DNA of 64,000 nt from Druceiella hillmani (taxonomy: Eukaryota; Arthropoda; Insecta; Lepidoptera; Hepialidae). The DNA lies in assembly GCA_039881145.1 (NCBI GenBank), contig JAYKKI010000052.1:9553501-9617500 (forward strand), in the 5' to 3' direction. Below, piece after piece: positions 12,379 to 24,129 of the stretch. Both the position numbers and the translations under genes were made by a program. The first letter of the stretch is position 1. Each line of letters begins with the position of its first letter. A model generated the notes under the pieces. That model saw nothing but the letters and a program-made list of their open reading frames with translations. It was not told where the DNA came from and did no database searches.

Positions 12379-12719
12379 AAAACCTATCTAGTCAAATTTT
12401 GAATAATTATTTGCAATTTCCATAACATAATCATATTAGCAAATTTTAATTTCTTTCGAAAATTTAACTCGGTCACAACGAAAATATGACCAATGAGTAG
12501 TTTTATTTTACTCGTAGTTTTTCATATTTACTACATACTGATATATGACTGAAAGCTATATTTCATTCATGTCTTGGTAACAAAAATGGTGTATCAATTT
12601 TAACAAAGATATAACCAAAATTTCTTATTTTTAACAGTCGATATTTTTTGTGCGGTCTCTATTGCATTAATAAGTTTATATAATAGAATGACTACGAAAA
12701 TTATCGTTTTGCGTGTTTC

Positions 12720-13630
12720 AGTACATATTCAAACAATATTCAAATAGCACTTCAGCAATGTACGAGTACTGTACGTACTTTTTTATTTTATAATCTTGGA
12801 TATCACATTACTTTGATAATACAGTTACAAATTTTATTTGCTCTTTTAAGCATTGATCAAAATTTAATATGCGCTATGTAATTAAAAATAATAAATTTAT
12901 TTACTAATGTATTCGTTGTATTCGTTTTTATATTTTAACATTATCAGTAGAAACTTTTATTTTCTTTAAAATTAAAATTAGATTTATTTCTAACACTATT
13001 AAATTTCATTTTTGTAATCTTCACATAAAATATTAAAATTAATAAGAAAATTCACTAACGTCGGGAAATTTTCATATTTAAATGAAACTAGAAAGAAAAC
13101 GGTTCATTTTTTATGTATTCTTATATTTATACAATAAAGAGGAAATGTTTGTTTCATTGTTTATTTTAAAAGGATTAACACAAAGACTATTTATCCTGTT
13201 GATATATAACTATCTTATTGATATATGACAATATGATAGCTTATAGGTTATCATAGGCTGAATAATATATACATACGTTGTATATTTTTTGGGACGTAGT
13301 TAATAATGTCAACGTAGTTGGAGAAAAAATCGCTAGTCGAGACGATTTCATAACGAACGCTGACAAAACAGTTATAGATACACTAGTAATATTTTTGGGT
13401 GAATTCAAGGTCTTAAAAAGATCTAAGGAAAGTCTGTGACAACATTTGTCTCTCTTTTAGAAATAAGACAGGGTAACTGTTTTTATGCTTAAAAATGTGT
13501 GGGACAAAAATGGCGATGTTCCGGTGAATTGATTAGTCCTCGATAAAATAAATACCAATGTCACAAAGATATAATGTTGCTGTGTGTTAATATATTTTTG
13601 TTAATTATTTTACTAATTGCCCACAGTGTA
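12720..13630. other. AT-rich DNA, nothing recognised
   Basis: No repeat, RNA gene or coding motif was found. The stretch 13,260-13,500 is mixed in composition ('gagacgatttcataacgaacgctgac') and may be the eroded upstream part of the LINE relic that follows, but the match is too weak to call. Confidence 0.4.
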
Positions 13631-13639
13631 ATTAGAAAA

Positions 13640-13850
13640 ATGGAAAAAGTTCTCTGTAATCGTAGCCTTGAAAACTCACTTCGAATTCGTCTTCTCCTGT
13701 GCTCTATCAAGTCAATACTTCTGTACTGATGTGAGACCTGTACTGTTAAGGATAATCTCAGGAAACGAATAGAAACATTCCAATAGGCCAACAGACGCAT
13801 AATGTAAGACAACAAAGACGTGCCAGTAGAAAATTATGGACTATGTAGGC
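13640..13850 (+). pseudogene. LINE relic, post-RT segment
   Basis: The plus-strand translation gives 'NRSLENSLRIRLLLCSIKSI', then 'LLY-CETCTVKDNLRKRIETFQ-ANRRIM-DNKD'. This matches the common insect LINE block 'nLrirLLkcyvfSvLLYGcEtWtlkkxxxkrieafeMWxlRRMLkisWtDkv', with stops where Gly, Met or Leu codons are expected. It is a short dead fragment. The minus-strand frame at 13,561-13,815 is its shadow. Confidence 0.7.
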
Positions 13851-13983
13851 ATGAAATAAAGAAAAGTGAAAAATATTGGCGGAGGCTTTTACCCTAAAAA
13901 GCGGTTTTTTCGTTAGTAACTAATATTCAAATACTAATAAAAGTCGGTTTATTACTTAAGTGAACCAACAAATATTACTAATA

Positions 13984-14300
13984 CTAACAAACAGAGAAGT
14001 AACGTGTAATAAATAAAGTTGTTATAATTACTAGATGCCCACATTTTCGTACGCACAGACCACTGAAAAGTGTACCAATGGTGTCTTTTTTAAATGTACT
14101 CCTAGTCTTAACATACATAAAACAATGTGAAAGAGCAGATTCATTACAACAAAGTCTGTAATGAATCTGCTCGCGTCCAAAGCAATCCAGACAAGCCCAT
14201 TCCGCCCCACTCCTCATTTCACTTTTGACCACGCCCATTTCGAGAATGTATGCCTGGATGTAAAACTTCAATGCACGATTTAATAAACACTTATCGCCAT
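13984..14300. other. Mixed-composition block, unassigned
   Basis: This block is richer in G+C than its flanks ('cattccgccccactcctc', 'ttgaccacgcccatttcg') and open on the minus strand for 95 codons (13,984-14,271). The frame shows no recognisable domain. It may be part of a mobile element or a regulatory block. Confidence 0.25.
14134..14171. repeat. Hairpin with 15-bp perfect arms
   Basis: 'agcagattcattaca' (14,134-14,148) pairs exactly with 14,157-14,171 around the 8-nt spacer 'acaaagtc'. Confidence 0.85.
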
Positions 14301-14694
14301 CTATGGCATAGGTATACTTGTGTAATTATTACACTTGGGTAATTACTAAGCATCGAGTATCGAGTAACAATGGACTTCTTTATTGTTGTCGTACTAAAGC
14401 AATGTAAATGAATTTTTGAAAATATTAAATTTGCATGTATCTGATTGGTTGAACTGATAGCGATGAAAAGAAAACTAAATATTGCTTCAAGTTGATCTCT
14501 AAATTATTCTAAAACTTCATGCGAATTGTGTAAGTAGTTTTCATATAACGCATCACAAACAAAACATGATCTTGTTTCTTCATTACCCCAATAATTTATT
14601 GTGTAAATTGTTTCAATATAAAAGAACGTCAAGCTTACAATTTTATTATTCCTACAGATAACAGATACGTAATTCAGATTCACAATTTTGCAAA

Positions 14695-15410
14695 CTGATC
14701 CCTCCAAAGGTTACTTTTTTACATAGCTGTTTCAAAACATAACTATTAATCAATAATGTAAAGCTTTCGTTTTCATAATTTATGGTGAATCAGCTAGGGA
14801 GATAAACAGAAATAATAATAAAAGCAATATATTGATGGCTATTACTTGTTACTGTTGTTTTTTTATTGTTTGTTATTGTTCTTATTATTAATACTATTAC
14901 TATTCTGATCCCTTCAAAGGTTATATTTAAATTGCATGCATTGACATTACAGTAAAATCCTCTGTAAATAATCCTTCCAAAGGTTCTTTTTTTACGTTGT
15001 TGTTTCATAACTTTACTATTGATGAATAATAAAAAGTTTTCGTTTTCATAATTTATAGTTAATAAGTCTAGGGAGATAAACGGAAATATTAATAAAATGC
15101 TATATATTGATGATTATTATTTGTTGCTGTTCTTTTTTATTGTTTGTTATTATTATTACTGTTGTTATTACTATTAATGCTGTTATTATTCTAATCCTCT
15201 AAAGGTTACTTTTTATGTAGTTGTTTCAAAACATTATTATTATTCAATAATATAAAGATTTCGTTTTTATAATTTATAGTGAAAAGGCCTAGGGAGATAA
15301 ACGGAAATATTAATAAATGCTATATATTGATGATTATTATTTGTTAATCTTGTTTTTATTGTTATTATTGTTGTTTTATTAATATTTCTGTTATTATTCT
15401 TTCCCGATTA
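14695..15410. repeat. Degenerate tandem repeat, about 225-270 bp x 3
   Basis: Three units each contain, in order, 'ccaaaggttactttttta', 'gttgtttcaaaac', 'aataatgtaaag-tttcgtttt', 'ataatttatagtgaa', 'ctagggagataaac(a/g)gaaat', 'atatattgatg' and a run of TTATTG/TTGTTA units. Starts fall near 14,699, 14,970 and 15,193. The interior is a degenerate ATT/GTT-rich low-complexity tract. No coding content. Confidence 0.8.
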
Positions 15411-15419
15411 TTATTATTT

Positions 15420-16320
15420 AGAAACAAAATTGATCATAAGTGAAGCACTAAACCAAGGGTTCAGATGCAACTTTCCTCAACAGTATAACGACACTACAAA
15501 ATGCCATCTTGTTGGACGTATAAACATACTTATTCTTACTCGGAATAATACAAACAAGTCCCTTTAAACGTACAACAATTCAACATTTATGATAAAAACA
15601 CAAGGTGGGATGTCTATGCTGTTTTTAGAACGTACATCATTCTTTACTCGAATCGTAGTCTACCTACAGTGTTACAGATGACATACTTCCATAAACCTAG
15701 TTTTTCCGCTTATTTTTCACGAAAAATTTATGTAAAATATCTGTTGCCATAAAGAAAAGATTATGTCCAAAATACAGAATTTTGGCATATTTATCTTAAT
15801 AGACGAGTCGTTTAGTTTCAAGACCAAGTAAATCCATGTTTTTAGACCTTTTTTTAAATTTTATGAATGTTTTCTGCCTGTTTTGTATTCAAATAGGGTA
15901 GCCTTAAATCGAACTCGATAACATCTAAAATGACTGTACTAAATATAAAAGCAGGTAAAATTGACTTTAATCTAAGCTTTTACTTCTTTCTTAGAAAAGG
16001 TCACAATAACAATGAGAAACATGTTAGGATAAACAAATATAAAGACTATGTACTACGCTAAAATGCAAGACTAAAATGACCTAATTCTAATATTTTCTTG
16101 AGAAAACTTTTTGTCCATCTTTTCAAATTTGGAAAAATGGGTTTAGCTGCTTTTGAAACCAAACACCTGAATTATTGCAAACTCTTGAAAAATTGCGCTC
16201 CGTTGATTAATTGGTTCCATATGATTCTTTAACTTGTTCATTTTTAATCAAAATTTCTGTAAAAAATCTTAATAAATGCATTATAATTAGTTTTAAAGTT
16301 TAATTGTTTTAATTATTTAT
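15420..16320. other. Unassigned sequence
   Basis: Moderately AT-rich, without open frames, tandem repeats or recognised motifs. Confidence 0.4.
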
Positions 16321-16325
16321 CAAGG

Positions 16326-16385
16326 CTCACACTTAGTGTATTAATATTTACATCAATGTGTAAATATTAATACACTAAGTGTGAG
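16326..16385. repeat. Hairpin with 27-bp perfect arms
   Basis: The arm at 16,326-16,352 (starting 'ctcacacttagtgtatta') and 16,359-16,385 are exact reverse complements around the spacer 'tcaatg'. Perfect pairing implies a recent origin or ongoing repair between the arms. Confidence 0.95.
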
Positions 16386-16599
16386 TAAGAGAGTTAAGAC
16401 TAAAAAATTATTATTATAACTTTTGTTTTCAGTTATAAATAATAATAATAAAAGTGTATAATATAAACCCGCTATTGCCGTTTTTAATTACTGAAAATAT
16501 TTTATTAAAATTTAATTTTAGAAAAAAATAAACGTCTTTTGGTTCTCTTACAAAGGGTGAAAAAATATATTATATAACCTTATTCTTGATCACAAAAGA

Positions 16600-16850
16600 A
16601 AGAAAAAACGGAACGCTTATGAGATCACTCAAGGTCTGTCCGTCAGTCATAGCTATTTTTCTCAAAAATCGTTTGAGATAGAAATTTTGAAATAAAAAAT
16701 TACTTTTGGTCATATATAAATTGAAAGTGCGAGTTATGAAATTCCATAAACTATTTTTTTTTCAGAATTTAATATAAAACTATTCTGGGAGTATTGCTGA
16801 AAATTTCGACAGAATACATATACAGACGAACATGTCACCGATACTGTTAT
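16600..16850 (+). repeat. Family A repeat, 5' fragment
   Basis: This contains 'aaaaaacggaacgcttatga', 'gatcactcaaggtctgtccg', 'cagtcatagct', 'ctcaaaaatcgtttgagata' and 'gaaattttgaaat', in the order seen in the fuller copy at 37.95 kb. Confidence 0.6.
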
Positions 16851-17055
16851 ATTAAAAATATGGAAAAAAAACAAGATTGCTATAATTTTATATTTTATGG
16901 TTTTTTTTGGAAAATTTACAATAGTTTTATTACGTCTGGAAAAGATATACTAGTTAACATATTTATATAACTAAATGATCAAATTAAATCTCTAAACACA
17001 AGATACCTTGAATTAAATATTATTGGAATAAATAAATATATTTACATTTATCAAT

Positions 17056-17477
17056 TTCTTTGCGAAAATCGCAATGTTATAAAAATCACATCATTATGTT
17101 TATCCTTTCTGAAGTTTGTATTTTAACAAAAATGACAATTTATAAACTCCAAATCTCTACAAACGACGATACAGCATACCGATTTGATGTCGACTATTAA
17201 TGTATGATTACAATATAATTGCTAAATTCAATCTACCGTAAACAACTTAAGCCCTAAAATAATTAATTCTTTGCGAAAATCGCAAACTTATAAAAATCGT
17301 ATCATTATGTTTAACTTTTCTGAAGTTTGTATTTTAACAAAAATTATAATTTATAAACTCCAAATCTTCTCTACAAACGACGATACAGCACACCCATTTG
17401 ATATCGACTATTAATGTAACATTACAATGTAATTGCTAAATTCGATCTACCGTAAATAACTTAAGCCCTAAAATAAA
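17056..17477. repeat. Tandem duplication of a 211-bp unit
   Basis: 17,056-17,266 and 17,267-17,477 are nearly identical. Both start 'ttctttgcgaaaatcgcaa' and end 'cttaagccctaaaataa'. Shared inner marks are 'tctgaagtttgtattttaac' and 'ctacaaacgacgatacagca'. The unit has no open frame. Confidence 0.92.
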
Positions 17478-17479
17478 AT

Positions 17480-19140
17480 AATTCCTAAAATATCACTTCA
17501 ATATACTACAAAGTAGTATATTAAACATACCAAAGGACTGCACTTGTTACAAAATTCGTCAAATATAAATTCCAAAAGGTGTTGTGACCTTAATGTAAGT
17601 TAACAAAATCTGATATAAATAAATGATTACCTATGGTATTGTTACAATCAATTAATTCTAAAACAAGAACTTCATCGTAACTCAAGCTAACATTACTTGA
17701 AGTCACATACTTAGAGGCCACAACATGTAACGACAACCGATAGTAAGTAATATAAAATATTGTGTAACGACCGAACACTTGCGTGCGTTCAAGTAACAAC
17801 AATAGCCACACAAAAAGACGCCAAATATTTAGTTATTTTTATTACGAATGTGTCTAGACGAAATGACTTGTAGCTCAATCAATTATGCTCTTTAGATGAG
17901 ATAAGTTCATTTGTTCTGAGAATTCCTTCATTGCTTGATAAGTTAGATATTGCCTATATATAGCGTAACGTTTCTACTGTCCTTCTGTCTGTTCGCTTAT
18001 AACTTGACTTCCGTTGGATCCACTTCGAACCGTAGTAGAGGCACAATATTGGTGAAAGTAAAATTCTCCGGAATAAGGGTAATTAAATTTCTCATTAAGT
18101 AAATATTGTAAAATTCATTATTTAAAGTTCGGCGAAGTATGTCTAGATTTCGTTTAGACCCAATTACTTATGTCAATATTTTCGCAAGTAGTATTTAACC
18201 TTACTGGGCTTGTCTTTAACGGCTTGTCCATTTCGGCTAAAATCTTTACCATAACGGATATTAGCAAAAACAAATGCACTTTGATATTTATTGAACAAAA
18301 CTAATTCGTTTGTAACGAATAAATACAATAAAAATATTTGATAATAAATTACAAAATAATCAGTCAACAAAGCAATCTTACGCAACCAAAATAATAACAT
18401 GACCTTAGCAACGACAATAATACGACACAGCCGTCTTAATGTTGCATATGCGTGGCTTGTACCCTTATAGCGTCGAACCTTCTAATTGTAATGAAATGAA
18501 ATTATCGACAAAAATTTCAAACATTCAAGAACTGGCATTCATCGGCAAAGGGATATTTTTTCAACTCATATTTAAATTTATGTTAGGTAAGTTAATGACG
18601 ATAATAATAAAAAATTTAATTCATAAAATTTTAGGAACAAATTTAAATATCATTTTAATTGATAGAGCGATCAAAAAATGTGAAATATTCGATACTTTTT
18701 TTACTATCGATTTTTTATGATAATTCCGTTATGAAGATAAAAATTACACCTTAACTAATGCCAATAACTTTATGAAACTTTAAGCTACAAAGTAAAAATA
18801 TATAATAACAGAATATGATTAAGAGGAATGAAATGTATTTATCTAGAAATAAAATATTTTCATACGTATTTACGTGAACCACACCAATCAGCATTCTTCA
18901 AATCCTAACCTAGTTTAAGCTTGGTTTTGAAACTTAATTCAAATATCCATTAACATAAAAATTACATATTACTTTAGATATATCCATTTATCCTACCAAA
19001 TATGTTAAAAACTCCTTATAAAAAGTGGTACAAATTCTGTGAAGATACCTCGAAATCATAATGGGCACGAAATAATTTATATATTTCACATAATATGAGG
19101 TATTCATATATTTCACATATATAACAAAATTAATCTTAGT
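17480..19140. other. Unassigned sequence
   Basis: 17,950-18,100 is of mixed composition ('gttggatccacttcgaaccg'). Open frames at 17,590-17,811 (minus), 18,173-18,400 (minus) and 18,439-18,720 (plus) have 73-93 codons without recognisable domains and fit the chance level. Confidence 0.4.
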
Positions 19141-19144
19141 TCAA

Positions 19145-19372
19145 TTGACAAACATTCTTTATTTCGGCTGCAATTGCCGCATTACAAACATTCTTTATTT
19201 CGGCTGCAATTGCCGCATTACAAACATTCTTTATTTCGGCTGCAATTGCCGCATTACAAACATTCTTTATTTCGGCTGCAATTGCCGCATTACAAACATT
19301 CTTTATTTCGGCTGCAATTGCCGCATTACAAACATTCTTTATTTCGGCTGCAATTGCCGCATTACATACATT
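19145..19372. repeat. 36-bp minisatellite, 6 copies
   Basis: Six essentially identical copies of the 36-bp unit 'acaaacattctttatttcgg' + 'ctgcaattgccgcatt' end in a truncated, altered copy. Because 36 is a multiple of 3, two frames stay open through the array (19,145-19,378 and 19,174-19,386) and read as 12-residue repeats. I regard these as a by-product, since nothing outside the array supports a gene. Near-perfect identity points to recent expansion. Confidence 0.95.
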
Positions 19373-19519
19373 TATTAGCCAGATAAAGGCTGTTACGCTA
19401 TATTTACTTCTTTAAATTCACACTAACAAATATGACCTTTATTTAGTGGTCAAATGGACGCAATAAAAGCCGCAGGTTAAAACACAACATGTGCCATAAC
19501 AGCAATCTGCTCTTCAATT

Positions 19520-19910
19520 AAGGGTAAAAATATAGAAATAAACGAATTGGAGTGGGTCCATAAATCAGTAACGAGGCTGGGGTAGTCGAGGTCTTTTTGT
19601 GCCCCTTTTTATTCAGCTTGTCAGACTGAACGGCGATCACGTGTGCTGGTGCGATTAGCCCAGGCAAGGCACGTGGGGCAAAGCCAGTGGCGTGAGCGTC
19701 TGACGTTAGCATTCTTCGCGAGCTGCCAACCCGACGTCGCGTCTGAACGAAGCCGAATCAAATGACTCCAGTAAGTAGTAATATGTTTCTGTTTAATACA
19801 GAATTGTGCGAGATTACAATAGGCAATAAACTTTTTTAGCCGGTTTCTGAAAAGACCAATTGCGTCACAATGCAGCCAAGTTACGTTCTCGATGTGAAAT
19901 ATCCACATTT
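19520..19910. other. GC-rich block with two CACGTG E-boxes
   Basis: An island of much higher G+C ('gtgctggtgcgattagccca', 'gagctgccaacccgacgtcg') sits in AT-rich DNA. It has CACGTG palindromes near 19,638 and 19,669. Two overlapping minus-strand frames (19,518-19,712 and 19,621-19,908) are open but show no domain. It could be a cis-regulatory element, a non-coding exon or a mobile-element piece. Confidence 0.3.
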
Positions 19911-19998
19911 ATGCAGGGAGTTTAACATATTTAGAAGGTAAAATTTAAATAATAAAAGTTTTATGGCCAAAGTTTAAAGTTTGTTTATGATTATTTTG

Positions 19999-20046
19999 TT
20001 TAAATTTATAAAGCTAGGTTAAACGGCCTAGCTTTATAAATTTAAA
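19999..20046. repeat. Hairpin with 20-bp perfect arms
   Basis: The arm at 19,999-20,018 ('tttaaatttataaagctagg') pairs exactly with 20,027-20,046 around the spacer 'ttaaacgg'. Confidence 0.92.
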
Positions 20047-20942
20047 TAAAAACACATTATATGGGTCTACGGCTTTCATATGAAGTATATCATGATAATT
20101 TCATCAGTAACAGAAATATGAAAAAATTCACATTTATGGGATTCCGTACCATAAAGGAAAGAAACGGAACCTTTGAAGACTTTGGCATATTTTTGGCTAT
20201 AAGCCTCAGTTTTTTTCTCAGTTACAACTATTGATATAGCCTCGAAATCTAGCGCAATCATAAAATTTCTGCTTATTATATTGAACCTATGTCTATTACA
20301 TCAGAAATAATAAGGTTTAGTATCTAGTACGCTATTTTCAATTCTTAGACCCCAAGCGGTGACTTCAGCCTAATATATATTCTTTAAGAATGTTTAAGCC
20401 CAAGAATATATATATAACCAACATTTGGTAGAACAATAAAAGGGTGTTCTGATTGAGTATCAAATAAAATACCGTAAACAGAAATAGATTGTTCACACAT
20501 TCAAAAAAGAGTTCATTAATATTTGCAAACAGGCTTGGAGTTAGAACCCTCAAAGAAAGGAAGCGATATCTACTTAGGAAGCGAGAGATATTTAGCTGGA
20601 GACATACTTGGCTTAGACTAAGTGTGCTTTGGATGTTCTAGCTTCCTTTCGTCTAACACTCTAATAGTGGGATATATAATATGATGAAGACCTTCAAAAA
20701 TTAAAGTACGTGCATAAACCTTTCAGTTAAAAGGACAATACATAAATTTCACATACTTTTCTAATATCATTGCAATATGGAAACTTTGTACAATTTATTT
20801 ATTTATCAAACAACAATGTACAACTTGCAGATTATCTCGAAGCACTGGACATGTGTAAACACTAAAATGCAACAATTACAATTACAATACATTACACATG
20901 AAAACGTAAATAATAATAAATATAAAATATATTTTAAAAAAT

Positions 20943-21292
20943 CTACTTCAAAAAAGGTAGGTACTAAAAAGTAAAAAATCATTAAATCAAAATAGGTTCC
21001 TACTTATTCGTAATAAATATTTGAAGTCGGTGCCAGCACTGTCGACCAGCTTAAACAAATTTATGATTTAATTTATTAAAATTTAAAACTTACATTTTAA
21101 TATACTCACGATACTAAATTGATTGAGAAAGGGCATATTTATAATATAAAATTTTACATTTGTTTAAGTTGATCGGCGTTGCAGGCACCGACTCCACAAA
21201 TAAGTAACTTTGTTATTTATTGCGAATAAGTAGGACATATTTTGAGTTAATTATTTTTTACTTTTTAGTACCTACTTTTTTTGAAGTCCGCT
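20943..21292. mobile_element. Fold-back MITE-like element, about 350 bp
   Basis: The long terminal inverted repeats begin 'acttcaaaaaa-gtaggtac' + 'taaaaagtaaaaaat' on the left, and on the right end with the reverse complement. They continue inward through 'ctacttattcg-aataaata', 'gaagtcggtgcc' / 'ggcaccgactcc' and 'cagcttaaacaaat' / 'atttgtttaagttgatc'. Pairing extends about 130 bp per side with indels. No target-site duplication is clear. The outer 'acttcaaaaaagg' resembles the end of the repeat at 21.4-22.06 kb, so the two may be related or nested. There is no coding capacity, so it is a non-autonomous DNA element by inference. Confidence 0.75.
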
Positions 21293-21429
21293 TTCTAAAA
21301 GATATTTTATTTTAGAATGTTTAATGATTAATATATTATTATTAATCATCACAATTAATTTCTTTCTTAGAATACTGTATAATTATTAATAGTCACGGGT
21401 GATTCAATGCCCACAATATCGATAAATTC

Positions 21430-22060
21430 CCATTTGTCCAAAGTTGGTTATCAACAACACATAGAAATGAAGCGATAGCAGTAGCCGCTATTGGTTAGCT
21501 GTTACCTGTTGAGGCGTTCCGTTCTCCATATTCGAGGTCCGATATCATTTGTAAAGTAAGAACCAACCAGTAGGGTATATATTGCTTCACAATCGATTTA
21601 CTACGATCCGTTAAGGAGTCCCATTTTCCATCTCAAAATCTCATCATCAGACTCTGTCATGATAGATAGTGTAGTAAGTTATTTTGCAAAGTAACAACTG
21701 CTAGTAGCAAATATCTTTAATCATGGTTTATTTACTAATATCCGGTCTAGAGTTTCGTTGTTCATCTCCAGAACTTATCATCGAACCCAGACCTGGTAAG
21801 TGGTGTAGTCATTTTGCAAAATAACAACCATACCCGTAGCAAATATCTTGAATAATAGTTGATTTACTTCCATTCGTTTTGGAGTTTCATCATTCGTTTT
21901 CAGACCTTGTATCATATTTATATGGGACCACCCCTATAGTACCGTTTTTCAAATGAGAAAAGAATTATCAAAATCGGTCCACTTGATAAAGAATTATCGC
22001 TGAACATACATAAAAAAGATACCGACGAATTGAAAACCTCTTCCTTTTTTGAAGTCGGTT
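21430..22060 (-). mobile_element. Moth-type dispersed repeat ending 'gaagtcggtt'
   Basis: The right end reads 'caaaatcggtccacttgat', 'acatacataaaaaagatacc', 'gacgaattgaaaacctcttc', 'cttttttgaagtcggtta'. I recognise this from many lepidopteran introns. Inside are three to four degenerate units of about 110-135 bp, each with 'gtaGcAAATATcTT', 'tttactwatat', 'gtttcrtcrttc' and 'tctccaga-cttatcatc'. No coding frame was found. This is one of the better clues that the host is a moth or butterfly. Confidence 0.6.
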
Positions 22061-22099
22061 AAAAATAGAAAAAACGCACATATCAAGTCAAATTAAACA

Positions 22100-23240
22100 T
22101 AAAACTAACTAATTATCAAAGTGACCTACCGAGCCACTCCATAATCGCATTCCTAAAGCGGTCAATGGAGCAGAAAAAATATCAAGATTTGGTGCTTCTC
22201 GCAATACCTCGTTGATTAGCATAAGTACCTGAAATACTGGTGGATGCTACAGAATATTCTTGCGCATTCTAGACGAATGAAATATACTATGACCGTGTCC
22301 TCTCCAGTAACAATCAGATGAAGGAAGCGTTACCCAATCCAAGATCGAGGGGTTAAAGACATGATTATTTAATAATTTAAAAAAAATCGTGATCAAAGCG
22401 ATTCCCCTCAGAATTGAAGTGAATTACATCCAACCATACCCATCATAAAATCTGAAACAAAGAAATGGAGATAGCAGCCGCACAGTTTTATATAAAAATC
22501 TATCAAATTTTTTTACACTTTCTCTAACAATGCATCTATAAGTTGCTTAATGTGAAAACCAGATAACTGTATTATTAATTTAGTCCTTGGTTAAATTATT
22601 AAACAAGGAATACCATGGACTAAATTATTAAACAAGGTTGTAATACACCCACTGTCATAGAAATTATGGGAATGTCTCATGACAAATTCTAGCACCACGT
22701 AGGTCTTACGTCAAGTTTCAATGATATGATCATGAAATATCAGATGATTATTCATAATCCATATGATAAATGCATACATAAATATACATTAACAAGACTT
22801 AAATTCAGCAAATTGACATCCATAATTGATATCCCGTGACCTCCGAAATAGATTGTCATAAAATTTTAAGAATTTCACTGATCCTAAGTATGTATGTCAG
22901 ATTGAATAAAAGCAAATAGCTTGAACAGGATTCTCTGAAACTCGATGTGTTAAGAATGCTACAAGCATAGTATTATCAAGTCTCAGTGATGTAACGCCCT
23001 GAAATATTTATTTATATGTATTGGTCTCAAAATAAATTACTTCATTTTTATTTATGTCATATGAAAGCACCTTTTTACCTTGTATTATATGTGTAAAGCC
23101 TTTTTATAGATTTTTTTTAATCTCGCTTACTTCTGTTCACATAAATGTTAAAAAAAGGTGTGGCAAAACATTACAAATAGAATTATTTAAATTTGAGTTA
23201 ACAAAAAATTTAAAACCTTCGCCTAATTAATAATAAAACT
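22100..23240. other. Unassigned sequence
   Basis: 22,110-22,400 is of mixed composition without an open frame. At 22,570-22,640 the words 'aaattattaaacaagg' occur twice within 45 bp. Nothing else is recognised. Confidence 0.4.
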
Positions 23241-23254
23241 TTGCAGCCCATTTC

Positions 23255-23375
23255 TAGGGCTCCGTAGCCATAATAGGAACTCTTGTAGTTTTGTAATTTT
23301 CGTAAATGTCCGTCTATATGTTACGGTCGTTTTATTCGCAGACTATTAGTGGTACAAAACTGAAATTTGACCAGG

Positions 23376-23380
<5 letters not shown>
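23255..23380 (+). repeat. Family A repeat, 5' fragment next to a TA array
   Basis: This reads 'agggctccgtagccataata', 'ggaactcttgtag', 'tgtccgtctatatg', 'gtacaaaactgaaatttgac', then passes straight into the TA array. Family A copies at 45.7 and 61.97 kb also run into TA arrays. Confidence 0.6.
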
Positions 23381-23471
<91 letters not shown>

Positions 23472-23474
23472 ATG

Positions 23475-23508
<34 letters not shown>

Positions 23509-23527
23509 CATATATATATATATACAT
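23377..23527. repeat. Long (TA)n microsatellite with TG interruptions
   Basis: About 150 bp of TA with scattered 'tgta' and 'taca' units. The (YI)n reading frames over it on both strands are artefacts. Confidence 0.95.
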
Positions 23528-24129
23528 ATCTGATGCCGATAAAGTTCTGAAATAAAATTGTTTAAAAAGTGTTTTTCAGAGTAGGTAGTTTGAAACCCCT
23601 GCAGATAAATGGGGATTGATTTCTTGTAATGTTGAGGATATCGTTGAATCATTTTTTCAATGCAAGAATCCGTTTGCAAAATATCAATCGTTAATGTAAC
23701 CTACCAGCTAAACAACATTTTTTTTAATATCTGTTAAATATTTAAACAGTAGTTTACTTGACAAAATTAAGAAGAAAATCACAGCTAAGTAAGTTCTGCT
23801 AACTTTCAAGTAATAGTTTTTTTTACACTTTATAATTAAGGCCACCGTCTCCCTGGTATTTTAGTAACTTTTTCTTCTGCCTACATAAGCTTCAATGACA
23901 GAGTTTTGTTCACTTTGTCAGCAATACAGAACTTATTACATTATTTATTAGTTTCGTCAAAATTAAAATAGTGTGTAATTGTAAATAAAATTCCTCCTGC
24001 CGAGCCAATTTCAAATTTTACTCTCATCTTAAATTTTAACTAAAGTAAATATTTAGTTACAGTTGAAATATAAAAAAGGCCTGTTTTCTATATTTCCCCA
24101 GATACCACTTCACCTTAATCCTTAATTTA

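Larger units (their letters stand above)
11690..12720. repeat. Dispersed repeat, family C, copy 2 (interrupted)
   Basis: This is the counterpart of 250-1,010, with the landmarks listed there in the same order. It is split by the hammerhead fold-back element at 12,125-12,378, whose insertion duplicated 11 bp of this repeat. The repeat is therefore older than that insertion. No coding capacity was seen. Confidence 0.5.

Noticed and set aside
13984..14271. 95-codon minus frame in a GC-richer block
   Set aside because: It has several Cys but no spacing typical of a zinc finger, and no similarity to a known family. Kept as an unassigned block.
19145..19386. CRISPR-like array or repeat protein
   Set aside because: The units are contiguous with no variable spacers, and the context is eukaryotic. 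The frames exist only because 36 is divisible by 3.
23306..23679. Long Tyr-Ile repeat frames on both strands
   Set aside because: They come from the (TA)n array. The same applies at 42,601-42,930, 53,300-53,554 and 60,680-60,874.
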